DNA of 64,000 nucleotides. It comes from a virus. Below the pieces are notes generated by a model. The model did not search any database and was not told the DNA's origin. It saw only the letters and a list, made by a program, of their open reading frames with translations. The DNA lies in IMG/VR virus record IMGVR_UViG_3300023281_001121, positions 1-64,000 of that record. One strand, 5' to 3'. Position numbers and translations under genes: made by a program. Numbering within the stretch: the stretch's first letter is position 1; every line of letters begins with the position of its first letter. Positions 13,419-20,388 of this stretch are shown here, piece by piece.

Positions 13419-13739
13419 ATGGCAGAAAACGAGAACTGGGTGCGGCGCACGGTCAGCAACATGAAGGCGCTGATCGCTGCGACCGAAGCGAAGAAGATCG
13501 ACCATTTGCCGGGCGAGCCGTTCCCGCGAACCGAGGGCGAGAAGCAGCAGCTGCACGTCGATGCATCGACCGATCGATGCCGACGTTGCGGCGACTACAC
13601 TCCGATCCTGGTAGCGGACACTGGGCCGTTGGTGATCTGCCGATCGTGCGAGGCTGAACTGAAGGCGAGCGACGGTGGCGCGATGTGGTTCACCGATATG
13701 CTGGCGAAGCTGTCGAAGGCGGGAGAAAAGGCTGCGTGA
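13419..13739 (+). CDS. Zinc-ribbon protein, 106 aa
   Basis: ATG 13419 (MAENENWVRRTVSNMKAL) follows AGGAGG. A treble-clef pair, CRRC and CRSC, is separated by about 19 residues (about residues 54-77), with helical flanks. Probably binds one Zn ion; it may contact nucleic acid or the preceding MoxR/VWA complex. No family recognised. Confidence 0.6.
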   Translation: MAENENWVRRTVSNMKALIAATEAKKIDHLPGEPFPRTEGEKQQLHVDASTDRCRRCGDYTPILVADTGPLVICRSCEAELKASDGGAMWFTDMLAKLSKAGEKAA

Positions 13740-13872
13740 GAGGCCGCAGGGGGCGACATCGGCGCGCGACCCTGCCCATGGTATTCACCAAGGTGAGCCA
13801 AATTCTGGGCAGGGACGCGACGCCGGGGTCCGGCGCGCATTACACGAAAGATATAGTCCGACGAGGGAATCC
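13740..13872 (+). ncRNA. Structured intergenic RNA with a group-I-intron-like S element
   Basis: A perfect 8-bp stem CCCTGCCC/GGGCAGGG (13770-13777 with 13807-13814) is followed by a CGCCGG-GGT-CCGGCG hairpin (13821-13835). AAAGATATAGTCC (13847-13859) comes next and matches the conserved S element (J8/7 plus the 3' strand of P7) of group I introns. The matching GACTAT strand is not found nearby, so a complete intron core is not visible. It may be an intron remnant or an unrelated folded leader for the next gene. Confidence 0.4.
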
Positions 13873-14361
13873 ATGATGGGAAATCAACAAGCTGTTCTTG
13901 ATGAAATGACCGACGAATTCGAACTACAGATCTGGGACGGTGAAAAGTACGAGGTCGAAGATTCTGGCGACGATCCGGAGATGCGGATGAAACCGTCGTG
14001 GTTGAGTCCGACCGTCTGGTGTTCGGTGTTCGCACCGCGTGCATCGACGAGGTCGTGGCGACGTGTCCGTACCAGCAAGCTGCGCGACGACAAGCCGAAG
14101 TATCGGCGACCGCGCAAGAAGGCCGAGCGCGGCTTCCTGGTCGAGTTGCAAGCTGAAGCATACGTCGACTGGTTGATCGCAACGCGTGGCAAAGATGATC
14201 TCTGCGACATACCGATGTGGTCGTGCGGGAAAACAGGCTACGCGCTGGAAGCGCAGCAGTGCATGAACGCCGAATTGAACAGGCGAAAAATTAAGCGGTG
14301 GGGATTCAAGATCCTGCCGCGCAATCACAACGAGGTGGTCGAGGAGCATGACGATGGTTGA
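13873..14361 (+). CDS. Hypothetical protein, 162 aa
   Basis: Two adjacent ATGs at 13873 and 13876 follow GAGGGAATCC. The N-terminal 40 residues are acidic, the middle is Arg/Lys-rich, and the last part (QAEAYVDWLIATRGKDDLCDIPMW...) is helical with several Cys. No catalytic motif or family is recognised. Confidence 0.55.
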   Translation: MMGNQQAVLDEMTDEFELQIWDGEKYEVEDSGDDPEMRMKPSWLSPTVWCSVFAPRASTRSWRRVRTSKLRDDKPKYRRPRKKAERGFLVELQAEAYVDWLIATRGKDDLCDIPMWSCGKTGYALEAQQCMNAELNRRKIKRWGFKILPRNHNEVVEEHDDG

Positions 14362-14803
14362 TCGCATCCCGATGGACGCCCCATCCGAGTGGGTCCAGGA
14401 TCTGCTCAAGACCTGGATCGACCAGATAGAGGACGATGAGACGTTGATCATGATCACGATGATGATCACTCATCGCCGTCGCGTCGTGTCCGCAGAGAAA
14501 GCACAGCGCCTCATGGCCGACTACTGGGTTGACTTCGGTTCCCTGGAGAGAGGCACGCAGCTGTTCTTGAATCAGCCGCTGAATGTCGACGGTCGACCGG
14601 TTGGTATAGGGCGGGGCCGCGCACGCACCGTGCTTACCTTTCAATCGTACAACGCGCAGCACGCGTCGATCATGGTGACGCTGCCATGGACGAGCGTGGC
14701 GACCAACATGCATGAGATGCAGATCGACGAAATAATTCTGCACGGCGTCTCGCTTGAAAAGCACAGACATCTCAAACCAGCAGACGATGGGTTACCGTTT
14801 TGA
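14354..14803 (+). CDS. Hypothetical protein, first of a tandem pair, 149 aa
   Basis: Starts at ATG 14354 (MVDRIPMDAPSEWVQDLL), which is correctly spaced from GAGGAG; the ATG at 14348 is too close. It shares SEWVQxLLxxWxxQI...ETL at the N-terminus and a TLPW block later with the next gene, so the two are paralogues. The fold seems to be an N-terminal helix bundle plus a beta domain. Function unknown. Confidence 0.6.
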   Translation: MVDRIPMDAPSEWVQDLLKTWIDQIEDDETLIMITMMITHRRRVVSAEKAQRLMADYWVDFGSLERGTQLFLNQPLNVDGRPVGIGRGRARTVLTFQSYNAQHASIMVTLPWTSVATNMHEMQIDEIILHGVSLEKHRHLKPADDGLPF

Positions 14804-15222
14804 AAAAGAGTGAACGAGGAAAGCCGAGCGAGTGGGTGCAGGAGTTACTGCAGGAATGGGTGAGCCAGATCACCAGTGCCGAAACGCTCGACCACCTGGT
14901 GCGCGTGATCATGAAGCGCAAGAAGGATCTGCACCTGTTGAGCGATAAAGAAAAGATCGCTCGACTCATCGCGACGTACAAAGACATCGAGTACGGTGAA
15001 GTGCTATGGCTGAAAGAGCCATACGGCATTCCGCCCGCAGCGTTGGACCCGAAAAGGCGACGCAAATATCAGCGCGTGAAATTCTACTCGTATCAGCCGC
15101 GCAAGAAATTACTTTGGGTCACGTTGCCATGGCTTCCGGCTGATAAGAGAACCGTGCCGATGCGCATGCGTGACATCGAACGGTACCAACCATCACGAAC
15201 AGAACCTGAGATCAGGAGGTAG
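14800..15222 (+). CDS. Hypothetical protein, second of a tandem pair, 140 aa, TTG start
   Basis: TTG 14800 overlaps the upstream TGA. The sequence KPSEWVQELLQEWVSQI and WVTLPWLPADKR align with the preceding protein, showing a tandem duplication. It is more basic than its paralogue. Function unknown. Confidence 0.6.
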   Translation: MKKSERGKPSEWVQELLQEWVSQITSAETLDHLVRVIMKRKKDLHLLSDKEKIARLIATYKDIEYGEVLWLKEPYGIPPAALDPKRRRKYQRVKFYSYQPRKKLLWVTLPWLPADKRTVPMRMRDIERYQPSRTEPEIRR

Positions 15223-15225
15223 GAC

Positions 15226-15792
15226 ATGCCCAGAGTTACGCACGTTAAAAAAGCCCAGAAGGACAACCCCGTCTGCAAGAAAGGTGAGTCCTACTACTGG
15301 TGGAAATTCCGCTACGGTGGCAAACGCTACTCGCTCACGCGACCGAAGGCCAGCCAGCTTACGCAGTCGGCCTACTACGGAAGTCTGTATGAGGTGGAGG
15401 AGCGCATCGCGGAAGAGGCCTGCGGCACGGCTGAGGAGATGGAGGCCCTGCGCGATGAGATCTCTGAGGAGATCCGCAACATCGGCCAGGAGTGCCAGGA
15501 CAGTCTCGACAACATGCCCGACTCGTTGCAGCAAGGACCGACTGGCGAACTGTTGCAGGAGCGGATCGACGCCTGCGATGGAGCAGCGGACGAGATCGAA
15601 AGCATCGACATCGACATCGAGTTCGAGGCTGAGGAGATGGACGACGATCCCGAGTGGGACGAGACCGAGCGCGAGGAAGCGATCGAGAACCATCGTGCCG
15701 AGGAGGAGGAGCGTGAGGCGAACGAGCTTATTGACTGGCTCGACGAGAAGCGCACCGAGATGACCGAAGCCATTGGTAACTGCCACGTATAG
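15226..15792 (+). CDS. Conserved phage protein with acidic coiled coil, 188 aa
   Basis: The first 50 residues (MPRVTHVKKAQKDNP...SYYWWKFRYGGKRYS) are basic and match an opening I recognise in many phage hypothetical proteins ('VKkArkDNPvvKkGesYYWWKFRfGGKrYS'). From residue 55 to the end it is extremely acidic and helical, probably a coiled coil. The charge split suggests binding to nucleic acid or to a basic partner. AGGAGG precedes the ATG. Confidence 0.7.
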   Translation: MPRVTHVKKAQKDNPVCKKGESYYWWKFRYGGKRYSLTRPKASQLTQSAYYGSLYEVEERIAEEACGTAEEMEALRDEISEEIRNIGQECQDSLDNMPDSLQQGPTGELLQERIDACDGAADEIESIDIDIEFEAEEMDDDPEWDETEREEAIENHRAEEEEREANELIDWLDEKRTEMTEAIGNCHV

Positions 15793-15802
15793 GAGGCAAG
15801 AC

Positions 15803-16039
15803 ATGAAGAGATTCACAGTTAAGGGCACGGGGGCATTCCCCATCGACATGCTTCGGTACGATGCATGCTGGCCAGATCACGCAGCGGACGCTATCGCTAT
15901 CCAGGACACGTACCACCGACGTGAGCGCCAGCAAAACAGACGCTTCACCGTGACGCTTTGCGGGGTAGGTCAGGGCGCTCCCACGGTCGCGAGGTGGGAA
16001 TCCTTCGGGGTGACCATCGAGGCGGTGCAGCCGCTGTGA
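15803..16039 (+). CDS. Hypothetical protein, 78 aa
   Basis: ATG 15803 (MKRFTVKGTGAFPIDMLRYD) follows AGGAGGCAAGAC. This start gives a small alpha/beta protein with a DACWPDHAADAIAIQ segment. Similar small proteins occur in other phages as uncharacterised products. It is coupled to the next gene by GTGA. Confidence 0.6.
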   Translation: MKRFTVKGTGAFPIDMLRYDACWPDHAADAIAIQDTYHRRERQQNRRFTVTLCGVGQGAPTVARWESFGVTIEAVQPL

Positions 16040-16362
16040 GTCGCGTCACGATCGCGGCGGTCGAGCGCATCATCTTCGACTCGTACCTGCAGGACGGGGT
16101 ACCACTAACGGTCAACGAGATCCGTGAGCGCAGCGCACTGAGCGCCAGTGCTGTCAGGGACGCGTTGTCATTATCTCGAAAGCTCTCGCGAACGAGACGA
16201 GAGGTGGTGATCATGTCGAAGCGGTTCAACGCGGCGAACCTGGTGCATCAGCATCGAGAAGTCGCGGCCTATTATCCGACGCGCGACTGGCTGCGCGAGA
16301 TCATCGGCCAGTTGCGACGCGAGAAACACTACAACGACACAGAGAGGAAATTTTGCAGATGA
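16036..16362 (+). CDS. Helix-turn-helix protein, 108 aa, GTG start
   Basis: GTG 16036 overlaps the upstream TGA. Residues about 20-45 (LTVNEIRERSALSASAVRDALSLS) form a clear helix-turn-helix typical of winged-helix regulators. The C-terminal half is basic. Probably a DNA-binding regulator in the early operon. Confidence 0.55.
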   Translation: MSRVTIAAVERIIFDSYLQDGVPLTVNEIRERSALSASAVRDALSLSRKLSRTRREVVIMSKRFNAANLVHQHREVAAYYPTRDWLREIIGQLRREKHYNDTERKFCR

Positions 16363-16520
16363 ACATACTGAACGACAGTGACCATAAAAAGCTGACCGAG
16401 TTCGCTATGCAAGGTCAGTCCGAGGGCAGCAAGTACCCAGGCATGAGCTACGAGGATGGCATCATGGCTGTGCTGGACGTGATCGATGAGAACCAGACTG
16501 CGGACGAGGTGATCGAGTGA
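16359..16520 (+). CDS. Small acidic protein, 53 aa
   Basis: The frame from ATG 16359 (overlapping the upstream TGA) encodes MNILNDSDHKKLTEFAMQGQ and ends at 16520, overlapping the next GTG. It is a compact, acidic, helical mini-protein. No family recognised; it fits its neighbours exactly, which supports coding. Confidence 0.55.
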   Translation: MNILNDSDHKKLTEFAMQGQSEGSKYPGMSYEDGIMAVLDVIDENQTADEVIE

Positions 16521-16717
16521 GCGCGGTACGTGAGTTGATTGAGGGAGAAGGCCTGACCGTGGAAGACGTTCGCATTTTCCTGGACGAGCTACGCGAGTCA
16601 GGTGAGAAGAACATGTACGCGTCAGGTCAGGATCTGGAGGAGCATTTCGGTTTCGACAAGAGGCAAGCCAGGCCCATCGTCACGGCGTACCTTAGGACGG
16701 GCTTACGTGACATCTAG
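16517..16717 (+). CDS. Hypothetical helical protein, 66 aa, GTG start
   Basis: GTG 16517 overlaps the previous TGA. The sequence MSAVRELIEGEGLTVED followed by SGQDLEEHFGFDKRQARPIV looks like a small helix-turn-helix domain. It overlaps the next gene by 11 bases. Confidence 0.5.
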   Translation: MSAVRELIEGEGLTVEDVRIFLDELRESGEKNMYASGQDLEEHFGFDKRQARPIVTAYLRTGLRDI

Positions 16718-16943
16718 GGTCCGACTGATTGCGGTGCCGCTGTTCGAGCTACTTGCTCAGCAGTTCGAAGCGCGCCGCACAGACTGGTTTATCCGCTGGT
16801 TGTACGCAGACGGGATAGACCTGCGGGTGGACGACTACGACGCGATGACGACGGCACACTATCGAGTGCCGGTAGAAGTGTTAACCCCGGCGTTTCTGAA
16901 AGAGGCGCGGGCCTTGTGGCGATCATTACCAAGAAGGAGATAA
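16707..16943 (+). CDS. Hypothetical protein, 78 aa, GTG start
   Basis: The frame is taken from GTG 16707 (VTSRVRLIAVPLFELLAQ). Upstream in-frame codons lie inside the previous gene. It is alpha/beta with several Trp and Asp residues. No family recognised; the start is uncertain. Confidence 0.45.
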   Translation: MTSRVRLIAVPLFELLAQQFEARRTDWFIRWLYADGIDLRVDDYDAMTTAHYRVPVEVLTPAFLKEARALWRSLPRRR

Positions 16944-16945
16944 TC

Positions 16946-17383
16946 ATGGGATACACACACTACTGGCGACACGGCGATTTAGATCAGGCGAAGTGGGATG
17001 AGTTCGCGAGACGTGCGAAGCTGCTCATCGAGGCGAGCGATGTGCCTGTTGTTTGGGAGTACGATGAGCCTAAGCGCAAGCCCGAAATAACAGGCCTAGT
17101 GGTTCGGTTCAACGGCGTGGGTGAGGACGGACATGAGACGTTCTATTTTCAGCGACAGCCGAGGCATCATGAGTGGGAAGACAAGTCCAAGCACCCGTTT
17201 AATTTCACCAAGACCGCGCGCAAACCGTACGACGAGATCTGCGTCGCGATACTTATCGAAGCTGAGCGCATCTTCGGCGAAGATTTCAGCTGGTCGAGCG
17301 ACGGCGAAGGCGAGCGTGGCTACAAAAAGGCAGGCCTTGCTCTCATCGCGCTAATAGATCAGCAGCTGCAGATGTCTATCTAG
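16946..17383 (+). CDS. MGYTHYW-type conserved protein, 145 aa
   Basis: ATG 16946 follows AAGGAGATAATC. The opening MGYTHYWRHGD and later GLVVRFNGVGEDGHETFYF...FNFTKTARKPYD are the conserved blocks of a widespread phage and bacterial protein family whose function is unknown. The fold appears alpha/beta and cytosolic. It is soluble and complete. Probably a substrate-binding or enzymatic domain, which is inference only. Confidence 0.7.
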   Translation: MGYTHYWRHGDLDQAKWDEFARRAKLLIEASDVPVVWEYDEPKRKPEITGLVVRFNGVGEDGHETFYFQRQPRHHEWEDKSKHPFNFTKTARKPYDEICVAILIEAERIFGEDFSWSSDGEGERGYKKAGLALIALIDQQLQMSI

Positions 17384-17391
17384 GAGGGACT

Positions 17392-17904
17392 ATGAGCGAG
17401 AGGCAGATACCTATCCATCCGGAGCGCGGGCTGGACCCGCATCTGACGTTCTGTCCGCGTTGTGGCGGCGAGACTAACGGGCTGACGATCGGTGTAATCC
17501 GAAAGGCAGAGATCCCCAACGGTCAGCTGGTCTACGCCCAGCGCGGCAGCGAACAGAAGATGCGAAAGCGTTTGCTGGAGCAGGGAATGATCTCCGACCA
17601 TGAGCGCCTTGACTGGCGCGAACTTGGTGAGAACGAACGCGTACCAGATAGCAGTGTCTGCGAGCAGTGCAAAACGGAACTGACCGACTGGGCCGACCTG
17701 GTGAAGCAGGGCGGATGTTATTTCAAATGCAATCAGTGCGGCTGCAATGGGGTCATCAACCCCGGATCGGAAATGGCAGCAGCTGTGCGCAAGGCAACGG
17801 GCAAGCCGCCACCCCAACCGTGTGGCGTCGCGTTCGAAACGTGTGACTCACACAAAGCAACCATAGAAGAGGAGACCGACGATGGGAAGACCGAGGAAAC
17901 CTAG
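17392..17904 (+). CDS. Zinc-ribbon protein, 170 aa
   Basis: Three Cys-rich knuckles are present: CPRCGG (residues 21-26), CEQCK (near 89) and CNQCGC (near 112). They suggest one or two zinc sites. The C-terminal 40 residues are charged and disordered. It overlaps the next gene by 23 bases. Likely nucleic-acid binding; no family recognised. Confidence 0.6.
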   Translation: MSERQIPIHPERGLDPHLTFCPRCGGETNGLTIGVIRKAEIPNGQLVYAQRGSEQKMRKRLLEQGMISDHERLDWRELGENERVPDSSVCEQCKTELTDWADLVKQGGCYFKCNQCGCNGVINPGSEMAAAVRKATGKPPPQPCGVAFETCDSHKATIEEETDDGKTEET

Positions 17905-18121
17905 GTGTGTAATTGATGGGTGCGACGATATTGCTGTGTACAAGAAAGCGCAGCTATGTCATCGATGCTACAACCGTATCGCTTGGCAGCTGAAGCAGGG
18001 AGTGTCGTGGGCAGTTCGCCGCGCGCGTAGGCTCCAATCGTGGCAGTCAGGGCTTGAGGTGGTGCTGGGTAACGTCAGCACAATCGAGTCGAAGCAGGAT
18101 CGCCGAAGGCGACGCGCGTGA
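17882..18121 (+). CDS. Small zinc-finger protein, 79 aa
   Basis: MGRPRKPRCVIDGCDD... with C..C followed by CHRCYNR gives one zinc finger, and then a basic helical tail ends in RRRRA. AGGAG sits before the ATG, inside the previous gene's end. Similar fingers occur in phage mini-proteins and in AP2/HNH-associated domains, but the nuclease residues are absent. Confidence 0.6.
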   Translation: MGRPRKPRCVIDGCDDIAVYKKAQLCHRCYNRIAWQLKQGVSWAVRRARRLQSWQSGLEVVLGNVSTIESKQDRRRRRA

Positions 18122-18339
18122 CGTTACCCGTCGACATTCCGATGGTGCCAATCTACATTCCGAAACAGCCAGAGGAATGTATCAAGCTCCCGTTGTTCAC
18201 CCATGAAGTGATCAACGAGGGCACGCGCGAGGAAGCACTCGTCATCTTCAATCACGGGCGAACGTATCGCGTCGAGTACGCCTGGGGCTGGTTCATGCGA
18301 TTGTGTTTACGGGTGAAGGAATGGAAACCTATCACGTAA
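18118..18339 (+). CDS. Hypothetical protein, 73 aa, GTG start
   Basis: GTG 18118 overlaps the upstream TGA. The protein is beta-rich (VPIYIPKQPEECIKLPLF...) with no family recognised. It overlaps the exonuclease gene by 19 bases. Confidence 0.5.
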   Translation: MTLPVDIPMVPIYIPKQPEECIKLPLFTHEVINEGTREEALVIFNHGRTYRVEYAWGWFMRLCLRVKEWKPIT

Positions 18340-19103
18340 GAGCGTCGAGCATAGCCCCGTTCGCGGATTGTGCGGCAATGTGGGCGGCGAGGGTATTGGA
18401 GGGGCTGAACCTTCCATCCTCGCCGCCTGCGACGATCGGTACCGCCGTGCATAAGAGTACGGGCGTGTTCGATCAGGCCAAGCTCGACGGCGAGATCGTG
18501 ACTGCGGATGACGCAGCCGAGGTGTGTTTGGCTCACATCAAGGACCCTGGTGAGGACGTGGACTGGACAGGTGTCAGCATAAAGAAAGCTGCCGAGGTGG
18601 CGCTAGGCGTGCATACACGCTATTGCAAAGACATCGCTCCGATCCACGACTACCTCGCGATCGAGCAGACCATGGACGAATTGGAATTGGTCTGGGACGA
18701 TCTTGGGATCAAGCTCATCCTCACGGGCACGCTCGACAGGTTGTTCGCTAAGGGTGAAGAGATAGGTGTCGCCGACCTGAAGACCGGCGCACGGGCCTGC
18801 TCGCAGACGAGCGGCAAACACAAGGCCCAAGTCGGCGCGTACGAATTACTCGCCGAGAAGAAAACGGGTATGATGGTGACAATGCCTGGGGAACTGATTC
18901 AGCTGCAGACGAGCAGCAACTACCGCGCTGCTGTGCATCCGGTGGTTAACGCTCGCGTCGCTCTTCTAGGCGACGACAATCACGCTGGCATCCTGACCCA
19001 CATGGCCAAGTCACTCAAGAGTGGTGATTTTTTAGGCAACCCATCGTCATGGTTGTGCAGTCCGAAATACTGCCCAGCGTGGGAACGATGTATTTACAAA
19101 TAG
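18321..19103 (+). CDS. PD-(D/E)XK exonuclease, Cas4/RecB-like with Fe-S cysteines, 260 aa
   Basis: The start METYHVRASS at 18321 has GAAGGA upstream. RecB-nuclease motifs are in order: GTAVH (His44), AIEQ (Glu115), GTLDR (Asp139), ADLKTG (Asp152, Lys154) and QVGAYELL (Gln170, Tyr174). Cys17 and the C-terminal Cys246, Cys251 and Cys257 form the four-cysteine pattern of Cas4/AddB 4Fe-4S nucleases. It probably resects DNA ends to produce single strands for the RecT annealase encoded next. No helicase partner is visible. Family assignment is strong; polarity is unknown. Confidence 0.8.
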   Translation: METYHVRASSIAPFADCAAMWAARVLEGLNLPSSPPATIGTAVHKSTGVFDQAKLDGEIVTADDAAEVCLAHIKDPGEDVDWTGVSIKKAAEVALGVHTRYCKDIAPIHDYLAIEQTMDELELVWDDLGIKLILTGTLDRLFAKGEEIGVADLKTGARACSQTSGKHKAQVGAYELLAEKKTGMMVTMPGELIQLQTSSNYRAAVHPVVNARVALLGDDNHAGILTHMAKSLKSGDFLGNPSSWLCSPKYCPAWERCIYK

Positions 19104-19110
19104 GAGAGTC

Positions 19111-20151
19111 ATGATGACGACCGTAGCAGACTTACGAAAGCCCAAGACCGCGCTCGCTGAGGTGATGAAGCAGCCGCCGAAGCAGCGCATCCAGACGTTG
19201 TTGCAGGAGAACAAGAAAGAGATCGCCGCAGCGTTACCGAAGCATCTCAACATCGATCGCATGCTGACGATCGCGCAGACAGCAGCGACATCGGTACCGG
19301 CGCTACTTGAGTGCTACACGCCATCTCTGTTCGGCGCGATGATCAAATGCACGCAGCTGGGCCTGGAGCCGAATAACGCGATGGGCCAGGCGTATCTGGT
19401 TCCATTCCGCAATCGGAAGCAGAACCGCAAAGACGTGCAGCTGATCATTGGCTACAAGGGATTGATCGACCTGGCACGCAGGTCAGGACACGTTGTCAGT
19501 ATCAACGCCCAGGCAGTGCGCGAGGGCGACAAGTTCGAATGGGAGTTCGGACTGAATGAGAAGCTCGTTCATGTTCCCGGCGACAATCGCGGCGAGATCA
19601 CGCACTTCTATGCGTACGCAAAACTCGTTGGCGGGGGGCACCAGTTCGACGTGCAGACGCGCGCAGACATCGACAAGCTCATGCAGTCAACGCAGTCGAA
19701 AGGCGAGTACGGTCCATGGGCGGATTATTACGAGCAGATGGGGCGGAAATCGATGATTAGACGCATAAGCTCTTACTTGCCGATGTCCATTAGTCAGGCC
19801 GAAGCGACGTCTCTAGATAGCCGCGCAGACGCAGGTCTCGACCAGGGACTGGAAGGTGTACTCAGTGGCGACTACACGGTGCTGCCGGACACTGAGGAGC
19901 CTCAGGCGTTGCCCGAGCCGATCACCGACATCAACGGTGAGATCTTCGATCCGGAGCAACACCAGGAATCGGATGGTGAGCCGGTCTACAACAAGGATCA
20001 GTCGTTCAGAAAGAAACGCGCGAAGCCATCGCAACCGGCTACGTCGCAAGAACAACCGCCGACAACGGGAGACCCAGGAGCAGGAGCCGAAGACCCCGGC
20101 ACAGGAGAAGCACCACCACCGGGAGGCGATGAAGGCTTCGGCATCGAGTAA
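19111..20151 (+). CDS. recT: RecT-family single-strand annealing protein, 346 aa
   Basis: The core (residues about 40-250) has IKCTQLGLEPNNAMGQAYLVPF followed by VQLIIGYKGLIDLARRSG, the hallmark blocks of RecT/Redbeta-superfamily annealases. The last 90 residues are Pro/Gln/Gly/Glu-rich and disordered, longer than in classical RecT, and may bind single-strand-binding proteins. It pairs with the exonuclease just upstream as a phage recombination system. Two adjacent ATGs occur at the start after GGAGAG. Confidence 0.9.
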   Translation: MMTTVADLRKPKTALAEVMKQPPKQRIQTLLQENKKEIAAALPKHLNIDRMLTIAQTAATSVPALLECYTPSLFGAMIKCTQLGLEPNNAMGQAYLVPFRNRKQNRKDVQLIIGYKGLIDLARRSGHVVSINAQAVREGDKFEWEFGLNEKLVHVPGDNRGEITHFYAYAKLVGGGHQFDVQTRADIDKLMQSTQSKGEYGPWADYYEQMGRKSMIRRISSYLPMSISQAEATSLDSRADAGLDQGLEGVLSGDYTVLPDTEEPQALPEPITDINGEIFDPEQHQESDGEPVYNKDQSFRKKRAKPSQPATSQEQPPTTGDPGAGAEDPGTGEAPPPGGDEGFGIE

Positions 20152-20175
20152 TTAACCGCAAACCAGGAGGGACGC

Positions 20176-20388
20176 ATGTTAGTTCTAGAGAGATACTTAA
20201 AGCAGGGAGTGAAGATCGGCGACGACGTGCTGATACAGGTTCTGGAGATCCGCCCTGTTCTGGGTGGTAAGCCAGCAGCCGTTAGGCTAGGTATCGCCGC
20301 ACCCGATAGCACCCGCATCCAGAAAGAGGAAGTCTGGATCGAGCAGCAGAATCCGGAGTTTAAGAAAAATGCAACTAACGAAACTTAG
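20176..20388 (+). CDS. csrA: CsrA-family RNA-binding regulator, 70 aa
   Basis: MLVLERYLKQGVKIGDDVLI...VRLGIAAP...IQKEEVW aligns along its length with CsrA ('MLiLtRrvGEtl.IGDdv.v.Vl...vRiGi.AP..v.vhReEiy'). CsrA dimers bind GGA motifs in mRNA leaders and block or activate translation. The key C-terminal arginine of E. coli CsrA (Arg44) is Lys here, a conservative change, and Arg6 is kept. The gene lies between recT and a Rad50-like gene. It may control phage leaders with CGGAGA motifs or rewire host Csr regulation. Confidence 0.8.
   Translation: MLVLERYLKQGVKIGDDVLIQVLEIRPVLGGKPAAVRLGIAAPDSTRIQKEEVWIEQQNPEFKKNATNET

Noticed and set aside
15193-15849. 218-aa minus-strand frame rich in Leu/Val
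   Set aside because: Antisense image of the acidic coiled-coil gene; Glu codons read backwards give Leu and Ser.
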